From contig NZ_MLCB01000140.1 in NCBI RefSeq assembly GCF_001890925.1, positions 1 through 35,797 on the forward strand: a DNA stretch of 35,797 nucleotides, read 5' to 3'. The notes beneath the pieces are model-generated. The model was not told the DNA's origin. It was given only the letters and a program-made list of their open reading frames with translations, and did not search any database. Position 1 is the stretch's first letter. Each line of letters begins with the position of its first letter. The stretch comes from Planktotalea frisia (GTDB taxonomy: Bacteria; Pseudomonadota; Alphaproteobacteria; Rhodobacterales; Rhodobacteraceae). Of this stretch, positions 33,292 to 35,797 are shown piece by piece. The translations under genes and the position numbers were made by a program.

Positions 33292-34473
33292 TCACAAACC
33301 AAGCTTCGGGTCGATGATAACAGTCGAAACCCCTGCAAAGCGCGCCATACGATCCAGCTCACCGCGTAGTTTATCCAACCGAGCAGGCGTCGCGCGCACG
33401 CCCTGTTCCCACCAAAGCCCCGTGACATTCAAAATGTCCTGCGCGCGCAAAGCTTTCATATCAATGCGACCGACGAGCTTGTCACCCTCAAGCATCGGAA
33501 ACACGTAATACCCGTATTCGCGCTTTGCTTCGGGGACGAAAATTTCAATGCGATAGTGAAAGCCAAACAAACGCTCAGCACGCTTGCGGTCCCGCAAAGC
33601 TGGATCAAACGGGCTAAGGATCCGCAGGCGGGATGTGGGTTTTGGCGGGGTTTCCTCCATGATCCCATCGCGCGCAAAAGCTCGGCGAAGGCTGCCATCA
33701 ACACACTCAACCTCAATCTCGAGCAAGCCAACATTGGCGCACCATTCTTTGGCTTCCGCCTTGGTCACGATGTCCCAAAAGTCCGCGATCTCAGTTGAGT
33801 TGGCAAAGCCAAGCCGGTCAAGTGCCGCATTACAAAGCCAATCAACGCTTTCCTGCTGATCTGGTTCTGGTGTGATCAACGCTTTGTCCAAGACTTTCTC
33901 GGTCACGTCATAAAACTTCTTGAACGATTCACGACGAAAGACCGTCAACTCACCAGTGCGCCACAGATATTCGAGTGCTGTTTTGGACGGATGCCAATCC
34001 CACCAACCGCCAGACCCACGCTTTTCACCCTCACCCACGCAAGCGGACGACTTTGGTCCCTCCTCATCAATCCGCTCCAAAAGCTGATCGACTTTTTCTT
34101 CAAATCCTTCGCGTCTCCAGCTACGCCATTGACGGCGCAAGGTCTCTGCATCGCGCTCAAAACGCAGCTTCCAATGTGGGAAAAACTCGGTCGGTATAAT
34201 GGACGCGTCATGAGGCCAATGCTCGAATAGAGAATGCTCTTTTTCCAGCAAGGGGGTCAGATGTTTGGGACGGTATGACGCTTTGCGCGCACGCAAAACC
34301 ATGTGATGCGCGCGCTCAACTGTCCTGATGCTATCGACCTGTACAAAGCCAAGCTGCGTGATCAGATTGAGTAACTCTGCGCCTTTGCTGATACCCGTAG
34401 GCGCAGCACTCAGAAGATGCCGGTCTAGGAAAATGGCCCGCGCCGCTTTGTTTTTAAGAACCGGCAGCGCCAC
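33292..34473 (-). CDS. Winged-helix DNA glycosylase-like protein (YcaQ/AlkX, HTH_42 family)
   Basis: This 393-residue protein matches the HTH_42 family whose members AlkZ and YcaQ remove bulky or crosslinked bases from DNA. The QxD motif (Gln45-Val-Asp47) in GFVQVDSIRTVERAHH is, from memory, the catalytic signature of the YcaQ/AlkX branch. LFEHWPHDASIIP and RLRILSPFDPALRDRKRAERLFGF are other family blocks. The start is GTG, 3 bp after the LacI-gene stop and with no clear ribosome site, so it is probably translated by coupling to that gene. It likely acts in alkylation or crosslink repair in the cytoplasm. Confidence 0.85.
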   Translation of the reverse strand: MALPVLKNKAARAIFLDRHLLSAAPTGISKGAELLNLITQLGFVQVDSIRTVERAHHMVLRARKASYRPKHLTPLLEKEHSLFEHWPHDASIIPTEFFPHWKLRFERDAETLRRQWRSWRREGFEEKVDQLLERIDEEGPKSSACVGEGEKRGSGGWWDWHPSKTALEYLWRTGELTVFRRESFKKFYDVTEKVLDKALITPEPDQQESVDWLCNAALDRLGFANSTEIADFWDIVTKAEAKEWCANVGLLEIEVECVDGSLRRAFARDGIMEETPPKPTSRLRILSPFDPALRDRKRAERLFGFHYRIEIFVPEAKREYGYYVFPMLEGDKLVGRIDMKALRAQDILNVTGLWWEQGVRATPARLDKLRGELDRMARFAGVSTVIIDPKLGL

Positions 34474-34476
34474 GCG

Positions 34477-35502
34477 TTAACGACGTTTCAGCGTATCACC
34501 GAAACTGATCTTCGGCATGAGCTCAACACGTTTATCAAGCTCGATATTAGGCTCTTCCACGCGCTGCGCAATAATCTCAGCCGCTTTGCGCCCGATTTCT
34601 TGGCGACACGAATCCATCGTGGCTAGCTGACGCGGCAAGCCCTGCAACAACTCAACCCCATTAAATCCGGCGAGACCAATCTGTTCAGGGATATTGTAGC
34701 CATTTTCCATACAGTACAGCAAACCGCCCGCACCGATCATATCATTGGAATAATAAAGAAAATCTAACTCAGGATCACGCTTTAGCATGGCTGCTGTCAT
34801 CTCGCGCCCTTTTGCAAGGGCAGAGCCGCCGGAGTAAAATTCGCGTTCTGCGATCTCGATTCCTGCCTTGCCAAGTGCTTCTGTAAAGCCTTCAAAGCGC
34901 TTGCGTGCTCGGTGATCCAGCGGCATTTTCGTGCCCATGAACCCGATCCGCTCATAGCGTCCTTTGATGATGGCTTGCGCCATTTCACGCCCTGCACGGC
35001 GGTGCGAAATACCGACACATGTGTCAATCGGTGTGCCGTCAACATCCATGATTTCAATGACTGGAATGCCTGACGCCTTTAGCATTGCGCGTGAGGCATC
35101 AGAGTGCTCAAGCCCCGCGATAATAACGCCGGAAGGACGCCAAGACAGCATCTCGAACAGAACACGTTCTTCTTTTTCGGGCTGATAATCCGTGACGCCC
35201 ACGACGGGCTGCAATTCTGTATCTTCCAAGATTTGGCTGATACCCGTCATGACTTCTGGAAAGACCATGTTGGAGAGCGACGGAATGATAACAGCCACAA
35301 GGTTAACGCGCTGAGATGCGAGGGCACCTGCGATCTTGTTGGGCACATAGCCAAGCTCTTTGGCCGCTTTCAGTACCTTTTCACGGGTCGTCGCTGAGAC
35401 ATCCCCACGATTGCGAAGCACTCGAGATACGGTCATTTCTGAAACACCAGACGCTTCAGAAACATCACGAAGGGTCAGCGGACGAGCATCAGATTTGGAC
35501 AA
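34477..35502 (-). CDS. LacI/GalR-family transcriptional regulator (GntR-like)
   Basis: The regulator has the LacI DNA-binding head LTLRDVSEASGVSEMTVSRV near its N terminus, the hinge region LGYVPNKIAGALASQR, and a periplasmic-binding-protein-like ligand and dimerisation domain (LVAVIIPSLSNMVFPEV onward). The gluconate repressor branch is the closest resemblance I can name, but the ligand is not identifiable and no sugar genes are in the window. A GTG at 35514 is possible (345 residues). I prefer the TTG at 35502 (341 residues) because GTGGAG lies 6 nt before it. It is followed 3 bp later by the YcaQ-like gene. Confidence 0.87.
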   Translation of the reverse strand: MSKSDARPLTLRDVSEASGVSEMTVSRVLRNRGDVSATTREKVLKAAKELGYVPNKIAGALASQRVNLVAVIIPSLSNMVFPEVMTGISQILEDTELQPVVGVTDYQPEKEERVLFEMLSWRPSGVIIAGLEHSDASRAMLKASGIPVIEIMDVDGTPIDTCVGISHRRAGREMAQAIIKGRYERIGFMGTKMPLDHRARKRFEGFTEALGKAGIEIAEREFYSGGSALAKGREMTAAMLKRDPELDFLYYSNDMIGAGGLLYCMENGYNIPEQIGLAGFNGVELLQGLPRQLATMDSCRQEIGRKAAEIIAQRVEEPNIELDKRVELMPKISFGDTLKRR

Positions 35503-35590
35503 GGTAGGCTCCACAAAAGTGTTTTGTTAAGATCACCCTAATTCGGAAACGAACGAAGCGCCATGGGGAGAATGCCTCGTGTTTTTCGCC

Positions 35591-35619
35591 CTGACATTTC
35601 AATTCAACCGCGCTAGACC
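35591..35619 (+). promoter_or_regulatory. Promoter of tRNA-Arg
   Basis: CTGACA (35591-35596), a 17-bp spacer and TAGACC (35614-35619) lie 11 bp before the tRNA, a suitable distance. A dyad CGCGCT (35609-35614) / AGCGCG (35622-35627) brackets the -10. Confidence 0.5.
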
Positions 35620-35630
35620 TAAGCGCGAGT

Positions 35631-35707
35631 GGCCCCGTGGCTCAACTGGATAGAGCAGCCCCTTCCTAAGGGGCAGGTTACAGGTTCGAATCCTGTCGGG
35701 GTCACCA
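35631..35707 (+). tRNA. tRNA-Arg (anticodon CCT)
   Basis: The 7-bp acceptor stem GGCCCCG/CGGGGTC has one G-U pair and is followed by A and an encoded CCA. The anticodon stem GCCCC/GGGGC holds the loop TTCCTAA with anticodon CCT, which reads AGG. The T-arm ACAGG-TTCGAAT-CCTGT is intact. Confidence 0.96.
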
Positions 35708-35754
35708 TTTTTTATATATGAAACAATAATTTAAACGATATCTAGGTTCAGGAC

Positions 35755-35797
35755 TCATAACCAGAATATGACGGTTGCAGCGAGGGCGATCGCTGAC
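35755..35797 (-). CDS. Partial C-terminal end of a possible membrane protein
   Basis: On the minus strand the last bases read in one frame as SAIALAATVIFWL followed by a TGA stop at 35755-35757. The hydrophobic run looks like a membrane helix at the end of a protein whose remainder is outside the window. With only 13 residues the call is weak. Confidence 0.3.
   Translation of the reverse strand, partial: SAIALAATVIFWL

Noticed and set aside
1-35797. Mobile element, prophage, CRISPR array or defence island
   Set aside because: No transposase, integrase, terminal repeats, regularly spaced repeats or defence-type domains were found. Both tRNA genes are intact, and no partial duplicate that would mark an attachment site was noticed.

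Overview
The window looks like a chromosomal segment of a marine alphaproteobacterium of the Rhodobacteraceae (Roseobacter group). I infer this from the kinds of genes present: a gltD-gltB pair, an FzlA-like GST-fold protein next to mtgA and queG, a roseobacter-type omega-transaminase beside a putrescine ABC transporter, and a pimeloyl-type beta-oxidation operon. Base composition looks even and coding density is high. I see no phage, insertion sequence, integrase, CRISPR array or plasmid function. A tRNA gene lies near each end: tRNA-Leu(CAG) on the minus strand and tRNA-Arg(CCT) on the plus strand.

Layout. 63-3741: tRNA-Leu with its promoter, an NDUFA9-like NAD(P)-binding protein, a choline-sulfatase-like enzyme and undecaprenyl-diphosphatase (uppP). 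3970-10360: a tightly overlapped gltD / GFA-fold protein / gltB operon for ammonium assimilation, ended by a clear intrinsic terminator. 10440-12945: mtgA, fzlA-like and queG. 13063-17759: a lone hydantoinase/oxoprolinase-family protein, the methionine sulfoxide reductases msrB-msrA, a LysE-family exporter and an EamA-type transporter. 17756-24951: a polyamine module, with a minus-strand potF-potG-potH-(33-codon ORF)-potI-FAD oxidase operon divergent from a class III aminotransferase. 24965-26395: a YdjM-like membrane protein divergent from a TetR regulator. 26436-26894: a GNAT acetyltransferase. 27082-33252: a six-gene acyl-CoA degradation operon (thiolase, two acyl-CoA dehydrogenases, thioesterase, enoyl-CoA hydratase, acyl-CoA ligase). 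33292-35514: a LacI-type regulator followed by a YcaQ-like DNA glycosylase. The last 43 bases probably hold the C-terminal end of a further minus-strand gene.

How the genes work together. The polyamine genes form an import-and-degrade unit: PotFGHI imports putrescine-like amines, the transaminase removes an amino group, and the FAD enzyme probably oxidises the amine or its gamma-glutamyl derivative. The acyl-CoA operon encodes activation, dehydrogenation, hydration and thiolysis but no 3-hydroxyacyl-CoA dehydrogenase, which must be supplied from elsewhere. Its two dehydrogenases look like a heteromeric PimC/PimD-type pair.

I found no clearly new multi-gene system. The most unusual signals are small: a 33-codon ORF joined by 4-nt overlaps to both potH and potI; a near-consensus promoter with a 7-1-7 palindrome between its -35 and -10 at the polyamine divergence; a hairpin-like attenuator between potF and potG; a 12-bp inverted repeat that covers the ribosome binding site of the LysE-type gene; a low-complexity insert of about 75 residues in PotG; and a GFA-fold gene embedded by overlaps inside the glutamate synthase operon.
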